The notes under the pieces were generated by a model that was given only the letters and a program-made list of their open reading frames with translations, had not been told where the DNA came from and did no database searches. A stretch of DNA of 64,000 nucleotides from Levilinea saccharolytica (GTDB lineage Bacteria > Chloroflexota > Anaerolineae > Anaerolineales > Anaerolineaceae): NCBI RefSeq assembly GCF_001306035.1, contig NZ_LGCM01000019.1, positions 1-64,000 on the forward strand, read 5' to 3'. Shown in pieces: positions 41,902-50,740 of this stretch; the first letter of the stretch is position 1; each line of letters begins with the position of its first letter. Position numbers and translations under genes: made by a program.

Positions 41902-42546
41902 TTAAGGGATCAAGCGGCGGCACAGGCTGCCGCTGCGCTTGCCGCAGATCAATTCGCCCCAGGAGTTGGGGGTTTCGTTGAGCATGTGGTAGTAGGGGCC
42001 GACCACCTCCTGCAGGCCCACGAAGGGTTCGTGCAGGTCGGTTTCTTTGAGGGGGATATCCACCTTCACGTCCATTTGCACCGGGATCATCTTATCCACC
42101 GGCACGGTGAGCTTGAGATGAATGGGCAGGTTGGTTCCCGCCGGCAGGATGATATCGGTGGGGGCGCTGTAAATGCTCATTCCGCCGGTGCTGAGCGAGA
42201 CGCGCGCGCCTTGAATGGGGGTATCTTCGGTCAGCACCACGGTGGTGTCGGTGTTGAGCTTGAGGTTAAATTTGGCAGGGACTTCTTCGTCAATGGCGAT
42301 GGTGGTCTGGATGCGGGCTTCGTCCATCAGCACGAAATTGTTGTACAGGCCGCCCAAGAGCTGCTCGGTGATGAGGCGTTTAAGGGTGAACACCTGCGAA
42401 GCCAGGGCGATCACCAGAATGATCAGCACCAAATTGACTACCAGCGACAGCACGCTGGCGACCGTCCAAAAGGCTGGCGCGACCTGCCGTTTGGCGCGCG
42501 GCGCCTGGGGGGGGTAGGGGGGGGGTTCGGCTGGAAATGCGTCCAT
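41902..42546 (-). CDS. Membrane-anchored hypothetical protein
   Basis: 214 aa. A Pro-rich cytoplasmic N terminus (FPAEPPPYPPQAP) precedes one helix (about 25-50), then a coiled-coil-like stretch and a beta-rich external domain with repeated strands (IDEEVPAKFNLKLNTDTTVVLTED, LPIHLKLTVPVDKMIPVQMDVKVDI), ending in two cysteines. The duplicated strand pattern suggests an Ig-like or late-embryogenesis-abundant-like fold but no family was recognised. Located at the head of the peptidase operon. Confidence 0.65.
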   Translation of the reverse strand: MDAFPAEPPPYPPQAPRAKRQVAPAFWTVASVLSLVVNLVLIILVIALASQVFTLKRLITEQLLGGLYNNFVLMDEARIQTTIAIDEEVPAKFNLKLNTDTTVVLTEDTPIQGARVSLSTGGMSIYSAPTDIILPAGTNLPIHLKLTVPVDKMIPVQMDVKVDIPLKETDLHEPFVGLQEVVGPYYHMLNETPNSWGELICGKRSGSLCRRLIP

Positions 42547-42626
42547 AGGTCATCCTCCTCCAGCCCGGCCTCGCTAACGGTAAGAATTGGGCAGAGCTGG
42601 TCTGATTGAAATATAGCATAGACTGG

Positions 42627-42656
42627 TTGATTTGGAAAATGGATTGGCGTTATAAT
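42627..42656 (+). promoter_or_regulatory. Promoter of the reductase gene
   Basis: TTGATT, 18-bp spacer and TATAAT. It leaves a leader of about 110 nt before the TTG start at 42774. Confidence 0.55.
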
Positions 42657-42773
42657 TGCTTAAGGTTCATGCGGCGGCGCGAGGCGCGCTGAAGTAATCA
42701 GTGTCATATTTTTTTATCCGTAAATTGGAGAACTTCTGGAAACTTGCTCTAAATTTACCCTTGGGAGGACGCC

Positions 42774-44126
42774 TTGACCAGCAACATCCAGCCAAAACAT
42801 CTGGTAGCCGTCATTGGGGCCGGCCCGGCGGGGCTGTTTGCCGCCCGTGAACTGGCCAATCAGGGACACTATGTGGTCATTTTTAACCGCGACATCAAAC
42901 CCGGGGGGCTGGCCGAGTACGGCATTTACCCAGATAAATACAAGATGAAAACCGGCCTGCGGGGACAGTTTCACCAGATCCTCTTTATGGAAAATATCGA
43001 ATACTTTGGCAACGTGGCCGTCGGCGAAGATCAAGACCTGACCCTGGACGATTTGCGTCAATTGGGCTTTCAGGCCCTGCTGGTGACGGTGGGGGCGCAG
43101 GGCACCAAATGGCTGGGGATGCCGGGCGAGGACCTGCAGGGTGTGTACCATGCCAAAGACCTGGTTTACCACTACAACCATCTGCCGCCCTTCAGCGAAA
43201 AGCACTATGAAATTGGCCAGCGCGTGGCGGTGATTGGGGTGGGCAACGTGATGATGGATATCTCCCACTATTTGATGGAACGGCGGCGTGTGCAGGAGGT
43301 GTGGGCCATCGCCCGCCGCGGCCCCGGGGAGATCAAATTTGATAAGAATGAAGTCGAGGCGGTGGGGGCGCACATGGATATCCCCCAGATTGAAGGTGAA
43401 ATTGACCATTGGTCTGAGCTGATGCGTTCGCTGGATGAAGACCCCGACAAGGTGAAGGAGCTGCTGCACAACGCGGTGGCGCGTTCGGTGCCCTTTGATT
43501 CACCTTCGCGCTTCCGGCTGCGCTTTTTGCTCTCGCCCCGCCGTATTTTGGGCGATTCTGCGGGCCGTGTGTGCGGGCTGGAGGTGGAACACAACACCCT
43601 CTTCCTTGAAAACGGGGATGTGCGTTCGCGCGGCCTGGGCACCACCGAGGTGCTGCCGGTGGACACGGTCATCTTTGCCATCGGCGATCGGGTGGACGAC
43701 CACTTTGGCCTGCCGGTGGCCGCTAACGAATTTGTCAAAGCCCACCAGCCGCGCTATCCGGTGGAGGGTATCACCTATGAGGTGGAGGACCCCCAAACCC
43801 ACCTGCCGATTCTGGATGTGTTTGTGGCCGGGTGGGCGCGCCGCGCCAGCACCGGCCTGGTGGGCATAGCCCGTAAGGACGGCACGCAGGGCGCCCAGGC
43901 GGTGAACCGTTATCTGGCTACCCAGCCGCTGATGGACGAGCTGCCGCTGGATAAGGTGCATGCCCGCGTGCGCGCTTTGGGGAAATTTATTGTGGATAAG
44001 CAGGCCGTGCTGCGCCTGCACAGCTTTGAGCAGGAACACGCCAAACGCCTGGGGGTGGAGGATTTTAAGTTTGACCGCGTGGAGGATATGATCACCGCCA
44101 TTCAGATGGCGCACGAAAATATCTAA
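42774..44126 (+). CDS. Ferredoxin-NADP reductase-like flavoprotein
   Basis: 450 aa with two dinucleotide-binding motifs: VIGAGPAGLFAARELANQGH (FAD, about 13-32) and AVIGVGNVMMDISHYLMER (NADPH, about 153-171). The overall order and the GEIKFDKNEVEAVGAHM segment resemble adrenodoxin-reductase/GltD-type enzymes that move electrons between NADPH and ferredoxin. The start is TTG, five bases after GGGAGG; no ATG occurs for 50 residues. It ends four bases inside the convergent phosphodiesterase gene. Confidence 0.85.
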   Translation: MTSNIQPKHLVAVIGAGPAGLFAARELANQGHYVVIFNRDIKPGGLAEYGIYPDKYKMKTGLRGQFHQILFMENIEYFGNVAVGEDQDLTLDDLRQLGFQALLVTVGAQGTKWLGMPGEDLQGVYHAKDLVYHYNHLPPFSEKHYEIGQRVAVIGVGNVMMDISHYLMERRRVQEVWAIARRGPGEIKFDKNEVEAVGAHMDIPQIEGEIDHWSELMRSLDEDPDKVKELLHNAVARSVPFDSPSRFRLRFLLSPRRILGDSAGRVCGLEVEHNTLFLENGDVRSRGLGTTEVLPVDTVIFAIGDRVDDHFGLPVAANEFVKAHQPRYPVEGITYEVEDPQTHLPILDVFVAGWARRASTGLVGIARKDGTQGAQAVNRYLATQPLMDELPLDKVHARVRALGKFIVDKQAVLRLHSFEQEHAKRLGVEDFKFDRVEDMITAIQMAHENI

Positions 44127-44947
44127 AGCTCCAGGGGCGGGGCGCTCATGGTGGCGGGGATGGGCAGGCCCAACAGGCGGCACAGGGTGGGGGCCACGCT
44201 GAGCTGTGAAAACTGCCCCGCCGCAGCCCCGCGGCCAGGACGGCCGGGGCGCAGGGCATAGAAGGCCAGGGCGCGCGATTCAGGGATGTCGGCCCCGTGG
44301 CTGCCGCCGTCGTCCATGCCGTGATCGGCGGTCAGGATGACGCTGTACCCCTGGGATAACCATTCCGGCAAGTAAGCGCGGATCCAGCCGTCCATGCGGG
44401 CGGCTTGCTGGTTATATTCCGGCGAGCGCCCGCCAAATTTATGCCCCAGATCGTCCACACCCATGGGGTGCAGCAGCAGCAGATCCGGCTGGTAGGCCCG
44501 CACCAGATAGGCGGCGGTGTCAATCAATTCCTCGTCGGGATATTCATCCAGCATATAAAAACGCCCGTGCTGAATGGCCAGTTTGGGGTCATTCACTTCG
44601 CGGTCCATCACCCGGTCAAACGGGCAGCGGTTGTACAGCTCGGAGACCCAAAAATAGGCGGCGGCCGCGGTCACTTTGCCGTGGGCGGCGGCCAACTGGA
44701 ACACATTGGGGAAGGCCGAAGGCTGGGTCTGGGCATTGTGCAGCACCCCGTGGGTTTGGGGGGGCAGGCCGGTGTGCAGGGTTTCGTACATGGGGCGCGA
44801 CAGCCCCGGCAGCTCTCCCCACAGATCCAAACGCGTGGCCTCGCCCGCTGCGGTGCGCCGTTCCCACTCGGCCAGCTGGGCATGGGCCGTGTCGCGCCGC
44901 AGACCGTCCACAACAATGAAGATGACTTTCTCAGCGGGTGCGCTCAT
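44123..44947 (-). CDS. Alkaline-phosphatase-superfamily phosphodiesterase
   Basis: 274 aa of the nucleotide pyrophosphatase/phosphodiesterase type. The N-terminal metal Asp is in FIVVDGLRRD, the expected Thr/Ser nucleophile in LPGLSRPMYETLHTG, and the late metal residues in LTADHGMDDGGSHG. No signal peptide. It follows the FAAL gene by 39 bp in the same direction, so a role in handling an adenylated or phospho-lipid intermediate is possible but unproven. Confidence 0.78.
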   Translation of the reverse strand: MSAPAEKVIFIVVDGLRRDTAHAQLAEWERRTAAGEATRLDLWGELPGLSRPMYETLHTGLPPQTHGVLHNAQTQPSAFPNVFQLAAAHGKVTAAAAYFWVSELYNRCPFDRVMDREVNDPKLAIQHGRFYMLDEYPDEELIDTAAYLVRAYQPDLLLLHPMGVDDLGHKFGGRSPEYNQQAARMDGWIRAYLPEWLSQGYSVILTADHGMDDGGSHGADIPESRALAFYALRPGRPGRGAAAGQFSQLSVAPTLCRLLGLPIPATMSAPPLEL

Positions 44948-44986
44948 GGCGGCTCCTGTGGGGGGTGCAGCATTCGCTGCGGGGGG

Positions 44987-46672
44987 TCAGTCCTGCTCGG
45001 CGGTTTCTTTCAGGAATTTTTCGCGGTTAGCCAGGCGGGCGTTCTTGCCGCTGCTGGTTTTCACCAGCCACTGCGGCCCCACCAGGTACACGCTGCGCAG
45101 GGCGACGGCTGAGCCGCGCGTCACCGCCTGACGAATGCCGTCGGCAATCTGCTCGCGCACCTGGGGATCTTCGCTGTCCACCTCGGCCACGATGACCACG
45201 TCTTCCGTACCGGCTTCGGGGTTGTCCACGCCAAAGGCAGAGACTCGCCCGGCATGCACGCCGGGGACGCTCATCGCCAGATTTTCCAGGTCCTGGGGGT
45301 AAATGTTTTTGCCGCCCACGATGATCAGGTCTTTCTTGCGCCCGCTGACGTACAATTCCCCATCCGCCAGATAGCCGTAGTCGCCGGTCAGATACCACTC
45401 GCCGCGGAAGGCCTTGGCGGTTTCATCCGGGCGGTTGTAGTAGCCGGTCAGCATGCAGTCGCTGTGCAGGGCCACCTCGCCCACGTGACGTTCGGGCAGT
45501 TCCTGGCCCTCGGCGGAGAGGATGCGCACCTGGGTGTTGCTCAGCGGCCGCCCGCAGGAGACCATTTTCAAGGCGCCCTCGCCGTCGGCGCAGGGGCGGG
45601 CCACCCGTTCCACCTGGAAGGCCTCGCGGTCAATGATGTCCACCGTCAGGGGGGCGTCAATGCCGCCCTGGGTGACGCCGAACACGTTTTCGGCCATGGC
45701 GTAGCTGGCGGCCAGGGCCTGAGGGCGGAAGCCGTGGGGGGCAAAGCGCTCCAAAAAGGCGCGGTGGCTTTCGTAGCGCACCGGTTCCGAGCAGTTGATC
45801 ACCGCCCGCCAGCTGGAAAGGTCCACGCCTTCCAGGTGCCGGTCGCGAATTTTTTGGGCGCAGAAGTTATAGGCAAAGTTGGGCAGCCAGCTCAGCGTGC
45901 CGCGGTATTGGGATACGGCGGTCAGCAGGCGTTGGGGGGCGCGCACCCATTCAAAGGGCGACATCATCACCAGCAGGGTGCGCGTCAGCACCGGCTGCAA
46001 AAATCCGGCGATGAGGCCCATATCGTGATACAGCGGCAGCCAACTGACGATGACATCCTGCTCAGGGTCCAGGTGCAGGGCCTGCTGATAGGCGGCCAGT
46101 TGGTTAAAGACCGCCTGGTGCGAAAGGGCCACGCCCTTCTGCAGGCCGGTGGTTCCCGAAGAATGCTGGAGCAGGACGATATCCTGCGGGGTGCGCCGCA
46201 GCCCCTGGAGCTGGTCAAAATCGGGCGCAGAGGGGGGCTCCACCTGATCGGCAAGCAACACCGCCCGCACCGAATCGCCAGGGTGCAGCGCAGCGCGCAC
46301 CTCGGCTTCAAATTCGGGGTAGGTGATGATGGCCGCCGGGCGGGTGATGGACACCAGCGAGGCCAGGTCGGCGCGGTAGCGTTCGGGCAGCAGCTTTTCG
46401 GTGAGGAAAGGCATGATGGAGGGGATGGCCCCGTGCAGCACCGCCCCAAAGAAGGAGAACACCAGATCGCTGCCGTGCTGGAGGATCAGGATGACCACTT
46501 CGCCCGGCTGGATGCCGGCGGCCTGCAGGCTGCGCGCGTGGGCGTTGGCCCCTTCCAGCAGTTCGCGGTAGGTGACCTTGCGGTCTTCCTGGCCGCTGTG
46601 CTGTAAAACCATACACACCCGCTCGGGAGTTTCCCGGTGGTATTGGCGCAAAACTTCTGCAAAGGTCGTCAT
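44987..46672 (-). CDS. Fatty-acyl-AMP ligase (FAAL-like)
   Basis: 561 aa AMP-forming ligase. Adenylation motifs: SSGTTGLQKGVALSH (P-loop), PLYHDMGLI, which is characteristic of fatty-acyl-AMP ligases, GDYGYLADGELYVSGRKKDLI and the catalytic Lys in KTSSGKNAR. It would activate a fatty acid as acyl-AMP and pass it to an ACP without forming acyl-CoA. It begins four bases after the stop of a dedicated acyl carrier protein gene, which is the likely acceptor. Product and tailoring enzymes are unknown. Confidence 0.88.
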   Translation of the reverse strand: MTTFAEVLRQYHRETPERVCMVLQHSGQEDRKVTYRELLEGANAHARSLQAAGIQPGEVVILILQHGSDLVFSFFGAVLHGAIPSIMPFLTEKLLPERYRADLASLVSITRPAAIITYPEFEAEVRAALHPGDSVRAVLLADQVEPPSAPDFDQLQGLRRTPQDIVLLQHSSGTTGLQKGVALSHQAVFNQLAAYQQALHLDPEQDVIVSWLPLYHDMGLIAGFLQPVLTRTLLVMMSPFEWVRAPQRLLTAVSQYRGTLSWLPNFAYNFCAQKIRDRHLEGVDLSSWRAVINCSEPVRYESHRAFLERFAPHGFRPQALAASYAMAENVFGVTQGGIDAPLTVDIIDREAFQVERVARPCADGEGALKMVSCGRPLSNTQVRILSAEGQELPERHVGEVALHSDCMLTGYYNRPDETAKAFRGEWYLTGDYGYLADGELYVSGRKKDLIIVGGKNIYPQDLENLAMSVPGVHAGRVSAFGVDNPEAGTEDVVIVAEVDSEDPQVREQIADGIRQAVTRGSAVALRSVYLVGPQWLVKTSSGKNARLANREKFLKETAEQD

Positions 46673-46676
46673 GAGT

Positions 46677-46922
46677 CTATTGCCGCTCCTGGATCAGTTC
46701 GGCCAGCGCCGCCAGGGTGTCAAAACTGTCGGCGTTCAGCTCCGAATCATCGAGATGCACGTTGAAGGTGTCTTCCACAAACAAAGCCAGATCAACCAGG
46801 TGAAACGAGTCGATCAGACCGCTCTTTAACAGGGACTCGTCCGGGCGCAGACTGCGCTTGGGCTGCTTGAGGATATCTTTGGCGATGTAATCGGCCAGTT
46901 GCGAGATCATTTCGTCGCTCAT
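46677..46922 (-). CDS. Acyl carrier protein
   Basis: 81-aa four-helix carrier. The phosphopantetheine Ser is in GLIDSFHLVDL (about residue 38), with a D-S context. The acidic helix II (FVEDTFNVHLDDSEL) is typical. Not the housekeeping AcpP by context: it is the first gene of the FAAL operon, so it probably carries the acyl chain activated by the ligase. AcpS encoded at 38907 could modify it. Confidence 0.88.
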   Translation of the reverse strand: MSDEMISQLADYIAKDILKQPKRSLRPDESLLKSGLIDSFHLVDLALFVEDTFNVHLDDSELNADSFDTLAALAELIQERQ

Positions 46923-47096
46923 GCTGACTCCTATCCGGGGTGGGATGGCTGCCGCGCCGGACGGGGGAAAACCGCGGCGTTCCGGTCTGGCGATGCCTTA
47001 GTTTATCATACTTGCCCCTGAGCGGGGCAGCCCCGCCCGCGCCCTGCCGCGGGTTGTGGTATAGTACAGTATCATCATTTTCTGAGTAGAGGCTGC

Positions 47097-47639
47097 ATGT
47101 CCCCTCGTCCCGCCGCCCCCCTGACCCTGGAATTTATCCTGCTCGGCCTGTTGGACGCCCGCCCGGCCCACGGCTATGATCTGCATAAGCAGCTTTCCGG
47201 CGATTCCCCTCTGGCGATGCTGTGGCAGGTGAAGCAAAGCCAACTGTACGCCCTGCTGGATAAATTGGAGGCGCACGGGTTGGTGCGCTCGCAGCCCCTG
47301 CTGGAAGAATACACCCCGCCGCGCAAACAGTACGACCTGACCCCCCTGGGCCGCGAACGGCTGTACGCCTGGCGCTCGGCGCCGGTGGAGCATGTTCGCG
47401 ATCTGCGCCAGGAATTTCTGGCGCGCCTGTATTTTGCCCGCTGCGCCGGAGATGAAATTGCCCGCGGGCTGATCGCCGCTCAAACACAGCGCTGCCAGGT
47501 GTGGGCCGGGCGGTTGGAGGCTCGCCTGAACGCTGAAGCGCCCGAGGCGCATTTTCCCCGCAGCGTCCACGCCTTCCGCGTTCATCAGGTGCGGGCGGCT
47601 TTGGCCTGGCTGACTGAGCTGGAAGGGGAACTGTCCTGA
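47097..47639 (+). CDS. PadR family transcriptional regulator
   Basis: 180 aa. PadR winged helix (about 8-85: LLGLLDARPAHGYDLHKQLS, QVKQSQLYALLDKLEAHGLV) followed by a C-terminal helical dimerisation region (about 95-178) of the longer PadR-s2/Vir type. A TATAGT at 47060-47065 is the likely -10 box. Its stop codon overlaps the start of the permease gene by one base, so it probably regulates or senses for the transporter. Confidence 0.88.
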   Translation: MSPRPAAPLTLEFILLGLLDARPAHGYDLHKQLSGDSPLAMLWQVKQSQLYALLDKLEAHGLVRSQPLLEEYTPPRKQYDLTPLGRERLYAWRSAPVEHVRDLRQEFLARLYFARCAGDEIARGLIAAQTQRCQVWAGRLEARLNAEAPEAHFPRSVHAFRVHQVRAALAWLTELEGELS

Positions 47640-48466
47640 TGGAGGCTGTTTCTAAAACCGGCCTCCTGCGCCGGCTGCGTAAAAGCGGCTGGCAGCTGTT
47701 GGCCGCGCCGTTTCTGCTGTTTGTCATCTTGCCCTTGGCGGCTCTGTTCCTGCGCCTGACCCCCGCGGACATCGGCGAGAGTCTGCGGGAAGCCCAGGTG
47801 GTGAAGGCCATCACCCTCAGCCTGCAAACCTCACTGGTAACCGTGCTGGTGACCCTGCTGGCGGGCACGCCGGTGGCCTATCTGATTTACCGCCGACGAA
47901 CGCCGCTCTACCGCTTTTTGGACATTTTGATTGACCTGCCCACGGTGCTGCCCCCGGCGGTGGCGGGCGTGGCTTTGCTGATGGCCTTTGGGCGGCAGGG
48001 GCTGGTGGGCAGTTGGCTGGCGCAGTTGGGCCTCAGCCTGCCGTTCACCCCCGCGGCGGTGGTTTTGGCTCAGACCTTCGTGGCCGCGCCCCTCTACATC
48101 CGCTCGGCGGCCCTGGGCTTTTCGGGGGTGGACTGCGAACTGAAGAAAGCCGCGGCCCTGGATGGGGCCAGCCGCGTGCAAACCTTTCGCTTCATCATGC
48201 TGCCCATCGCCTGGCATGCCTTGCTTTCGGGGATTGTGATGACCTGGGCGCGCGCCCTGGGGGAATTTGGCGCGACCATCATCTTCGCCGGTAATTTCCC
48301 GGGGCGCACTCAAACCATGCCGTTGGCCATCTACCTTGGATTTGAGCTGGACCTGAAAGTGGCCCTGACTCTTTCTGCCCTGCTGATCGGCACCTCCTTC
48401 CTGATCCTGGCTGTCGTCAAAAATTACCTCAATAATCATCTCGAATCCCAAAATCCGGTGGATTAG
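47639..48466 (+). CDS. ModB-type ABC permease (molybdate/tungstate-like)
   Basis: 275 aa with six predicted helices and the cytoplasmic EAA loop AAALDGASRVQTFRFIMLPIA (about 175-195; the usual EAA is AAA here). The segment ALGEFGATIIFAGNFPGRTQTMPLAIY is characteristic of molybdate and tungstate permeases. The matching binding protein and ATPase are not adjacent, so the substrate is provisional. Translationally coupled to the PadR regulator, followed by two terminators. Confidence 0.82.
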   Translation: MEAVSKTGLLRRLRKSGWQLLAAPFLLFVILPLAALFLRLTPADIGESLREAQVVKAITLSLQTSLVTVLVTLLAGTPVAYLIYRRRTPLYRFLDILIDLPTVLPPAVAGVALLMAFGRQGLVGSWLAQLGLSLPFTPAAVVLAQTFVAAPLYIRSAALGFSGVDCELKKAAALDGASRVQTFRFIMLPIAWHALLSGIVMTWARALGEFGATIIFAGNFPGRTQTMPLAIYLGFELDLKVALTLSALLIGTSFLILAVVKNYLNNHLESQNPVD

Positions 48467-48517
48467 CCGCCCTGCCTGGCTGGCCAGGTGATCGGTGCGG
48501 TTCCCCCTGCCTGCTGC

Positions 48518-48544
48518 ACGCCCCCCATTCAGGGGGGTGTTTTT
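48518..48544 (+). terminator. Terminator after the permease gene
   Basis: ACGCCCCCC / GGGGGGTGT stem with a five-base loop and TTTTT. Confidence 0.8.
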
Positions 48545-48625
48545 ATCACTCGATCGGGCGTGCGTTGGGCCATCGATCGGGCTTGCTACCCCCCAGATGG
48601 CCTGGCGAATCCCTCGCCCCTCAAA

Positions 48626-48650
48626 CCCGCCGGAGGGCGGGCGACTTTTT
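48626..48650 (+). terminator. Second terminator-like hairpin
   Basis: CCCGCC / GGGCGGG stem with a short loop, then CGACTTTTT, 80 bp after the first; the DNA between shows nothing else recognisable apart from GATCGGGC words. Confidence 0.5.
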
Positions 48651-48705
48651 ATTGGCCTGGATGTATAAAGAAGGCCGGTTGAATGAGTGACGAAGGAGTG
48701 CAGCG

Positions 48706-49158
48706 ATGACTTACGGAAATGTGCAGCTCAAAAATTTAGATGAAACGGCCAACAGCCTGTTTGAGCGCGAAGCCGCCAGGGCCACCTGGAACCAGATCCT
48801 GGCGCGCATCACCCGCCACTGCACCTGCCTGGCGCAGCTGAATGATGAAGTCTGCGGCAGCGGACTGCACGGCGAACATTACGGCGGCCTCACTGAAGTG
48901 CCGGTGGAACTGGTGTGCGGCACCGAGAGCCGCGGGCAGGATTTCGACTCCGAATTTCGTCCCACCCGTTCGCATAATCGGGAACGCTGGCTGTCGGTGG
49001 CCTTGGCGCGCCTGCAGGGGCGCGGGCTGCCCCCCGTTACCCTGATCCTGAAAGACGGCCTGTATTACGTTCGCGACGGTCATCACCGCGTTTCGGTGGC
49101 GCGCGCCCTGGGTGAGGCCTTCATCGAAGCGGAGGTGATCGTGTGGGAAAACGCCTGA
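48706..49158 (+). CDS. Small ParB-fold protein
   Basis: 150 aa. The C-terminal half has DGLYYVRDGHHRVSVARALGEAFIEAEV, the same nucleotide-binding ParB/Srx-like core as the protein at 37303 (which has DGNHRVSVARERGQ). The N-terminal half contains CTCLAQLNDEVCGSG with three cysteines and is unassigned. No helix-turn-helix. Preceded by AAGGAG and flanked by terminators, so it is monocistronic. The function is unknown. Confidence 0.65.
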   Translation: MTYGNVQLKNLDETANSLFEREAARATWNQILARITRHCTCLAQLNDEVCGSGLHGEHYGGLTEVPVELVCGTESRGQDFDSEFRPTRSHNRERWLSVALARLQGRGLPPVTLILKDGLYYVRDGHHRVSVARALGEAFIEAEVIVWENA

Positions 49159-49176
49159 CCCCCTCCAACACCTGAG

Positions 49177-49203
49177 AGCGCCCTGGGAACCCCGGGGCGC
49201 TTT
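49177..49203 (+). terminator. Probable terminator of the small ParB-fold gene
   Basis: AGCGCCC / GGGCGCT stem with inner GC-rich pairing and a weak T tract (TTTGATATT). Confidence 0.55.
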
Positions 49204-49268
49204 GATATTAAGAACGAAGCGGCGCGGATTTTGCCCCCCGTGCCCGCGGCTTATGGCATAATCAGGGC

Positions 49269-49925
49269 ATGTCTGCGCAGGCTCCTGTTTACGTTCCGGT
49301 GGGTGATTCAGCCCTGTTGGTGCGCTTTGGCGAGCAGATGGACGCGGCTGCCAACCGCCGCGTGCACGCCCTGGCCCAGCGCCTGCGCCAGCAGCCGTTG
49401 GCGGGTGTGGGCGAGGCTGTTCCGGGTTACATCACCCTGTTGATTCACTACGACCCCCTGCTCTTGACCTATGACCAGATCTTGGCCTGGGTGCGCAAAC
49501 AGGCTGCCCAGACGCAGGACGAAGCCAGCGCCGCGCCGCGCTGTGTGGAGATCCCGGTAATATACGGCGGCGAATTCGGGCCGGACTTGGTCTTTGTGGC
49601 CGCGCATACCGGCCTGAGCGCGGATGAGGTCATCCGGCGGCACACCGCCCCCACCTACACGGTGTATTTCATCGGCTTTACCCCTGGCTTTCCCTACCTG
49701 GGCGGCATGGACGTCCGCCTGACCGCGCCGCGCCTGGAAACCCCGCGCGCGCGGGTTCCGGCCGGGTCGGTGGGCATCGCCGGGCCGCAGACGGGCGTGT
49801 ACCCGCTGGAATCGCCGGGCGGCTGGCGCATCATCGGCCGCACGCAGCTGCCCCTGTTTGATCTGTCCGCCCAGCCCCCTTCGCTGCTCAGCCCAGGGGA
49901 TGAAGTGCGCTTTGTGCGCGCCTGA
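49269..49925 (+). CDS. pxpB: 5-oxoprolinase subunit B-like protein
   Basis: 218 aa of the KipI/allophanate-hydrolase-subunit-1 family. Hallmarks: GDSALLVRFGE at the N terminus, EIPVIYGGEFGPDL and IGFTPGFPYLGGMD, plus VPAGSVGIAGPQTGVYP. In bacteria PxpA, PxpB and PxpC together hydrolyse 5-oxoproline to glutamate with ATP. The other subunits are not adjacent. A CATAAT box ends seven bases before the ATG, implying a leaderless transcript. Confidence 0.85.
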   Translation: MSAQAPVYVPVGDSALLVRFGEQMDAAANRRVHALAQRLRQQPLAGVGEAVPGYITLLIHYDPLLLTYDQILAWVRKQAAQTQDEASAAPRCVEIPVIYGGEFGPDLVFVAAHTGLSADEVIRRHTAPTYTVYFIGFTPGFPYLGGMDVRLTAPRLETPRARVPAGSVGIAGPQTGVYPLESPGGWRIIGRTQLPLFDLSAQPPSLLSPGDEVRFVRA

Positions 49926-50017
49926 CCCCAGCCTCTGACCCTCTTTCTGCTGAGACCGCCGTTCCCCGCACAGATATTTCCCTGGCGGGGTACTTTGTGG
50001 TAAGATATACACTAAGT

Positions 50018-50740
50018 ATGCAGAACAGCTATGCTCTCTTTCTGGGTGTGGGCGCGGCTCTGGGGCTGTGGCGGGTGGCTCAGGCCGCCGCCCCGGATGA
50101 GGCCCTGCGGCGCGTGGACGGGGCCCTGTGGGTGCTTGTTGGTGCGTTGGCGGGGGCGCGGCTGGGGTTTGTGTTCAGCCACAGCGCCTATTTTCAGGCC
50201 CATCCCGTAGAAATAATCATGCTGCCCGCGGGCGGTCTGAGCGCGCCGGGGGCGCTGCTGGTCGGGCTGGGGGCGGGCCTGTGGACGGCGCAGCGCGGCC
50301 GTTGGGCGCTGCGGCCCTGGCTGGATGATCTGGCGCGCCTGGCTTTCCCCCTGGCGGCGGCAGCCCTCTTGGGGGCCTGGCTGCACGGGGCTGGGGCGGG
50401 GGCTGCGGCAGGGTGGGGGCTGCCCGCACCGGATGAGCTGGGGGTGACGGCCCGCCGCGTGCCTGCGCAGCTGCTGGCGGCCCTGCTTTTGGGGCTGCTC
50501 ACGGCGGCGGGTGAGCGCTGGGTACGCCCGGGGGCGCGGGCGGCCTGGACGGCGCTGGCCCTGGGGCTCAGCCTGCTGCTGGCTGAAGGTCTGCGTGCGC
50601 AGCCGGATTGGAGCTGGCTGGGTTTGACTTTGGACACTTGGACGGCAGTGATCTTGATCCTTACCGGTGGGCTGGGCACGCTGGTGCTGGCCCGCCGCAA
50701 ATGGAATCCCTCTGAATGGGAAGGTGGCCCGCAAACATGA
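50018..50740 (+). CDS. Lgt-like (prolipoprotein diacylglyceryl transferase family) membrane protein
   Basis: 240 aa, about seven helices. The segments GARLGFVFSHSAYFQAHP and PAGGLSAPGALLVGLGAG resemble the N-terminal half of Lgt (GGLSxxG), and RVPAQLLAA the R-x-P-x-Q-L motif. The signature G-R-x-G-N-F-x-N-x-E is not recognisable, so it may be a divergent or inactive Lgt. Lgt attaches diacylglyceryl to lipobox cysteines. TATACA ends seven bases before the ATG, suggesting a leaderless start. Overlaps the amidase gene by four bases. Confidence 0.6.
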   Translation: MQNSYALFLGVGAALGLWRVAQAAAPDEALRRVDGALWVLVGALAGARLGFVFSHSAYFQAHPVEIIMLPAGGLSAPGALLVGLGAGLWTAQRGRWALRPWLDDLARLAFPLAAAALLGAWLHGAGAGAAAGWGLPAPDELGVTARRVPAQLLAALLLGLLTAAGERWVRPGARAAWTALALGLSLLLAEGLRAQPDWSWLGLTLDTWTAVILILTGGLGTLVLARRKWNPSEWEGGPQT

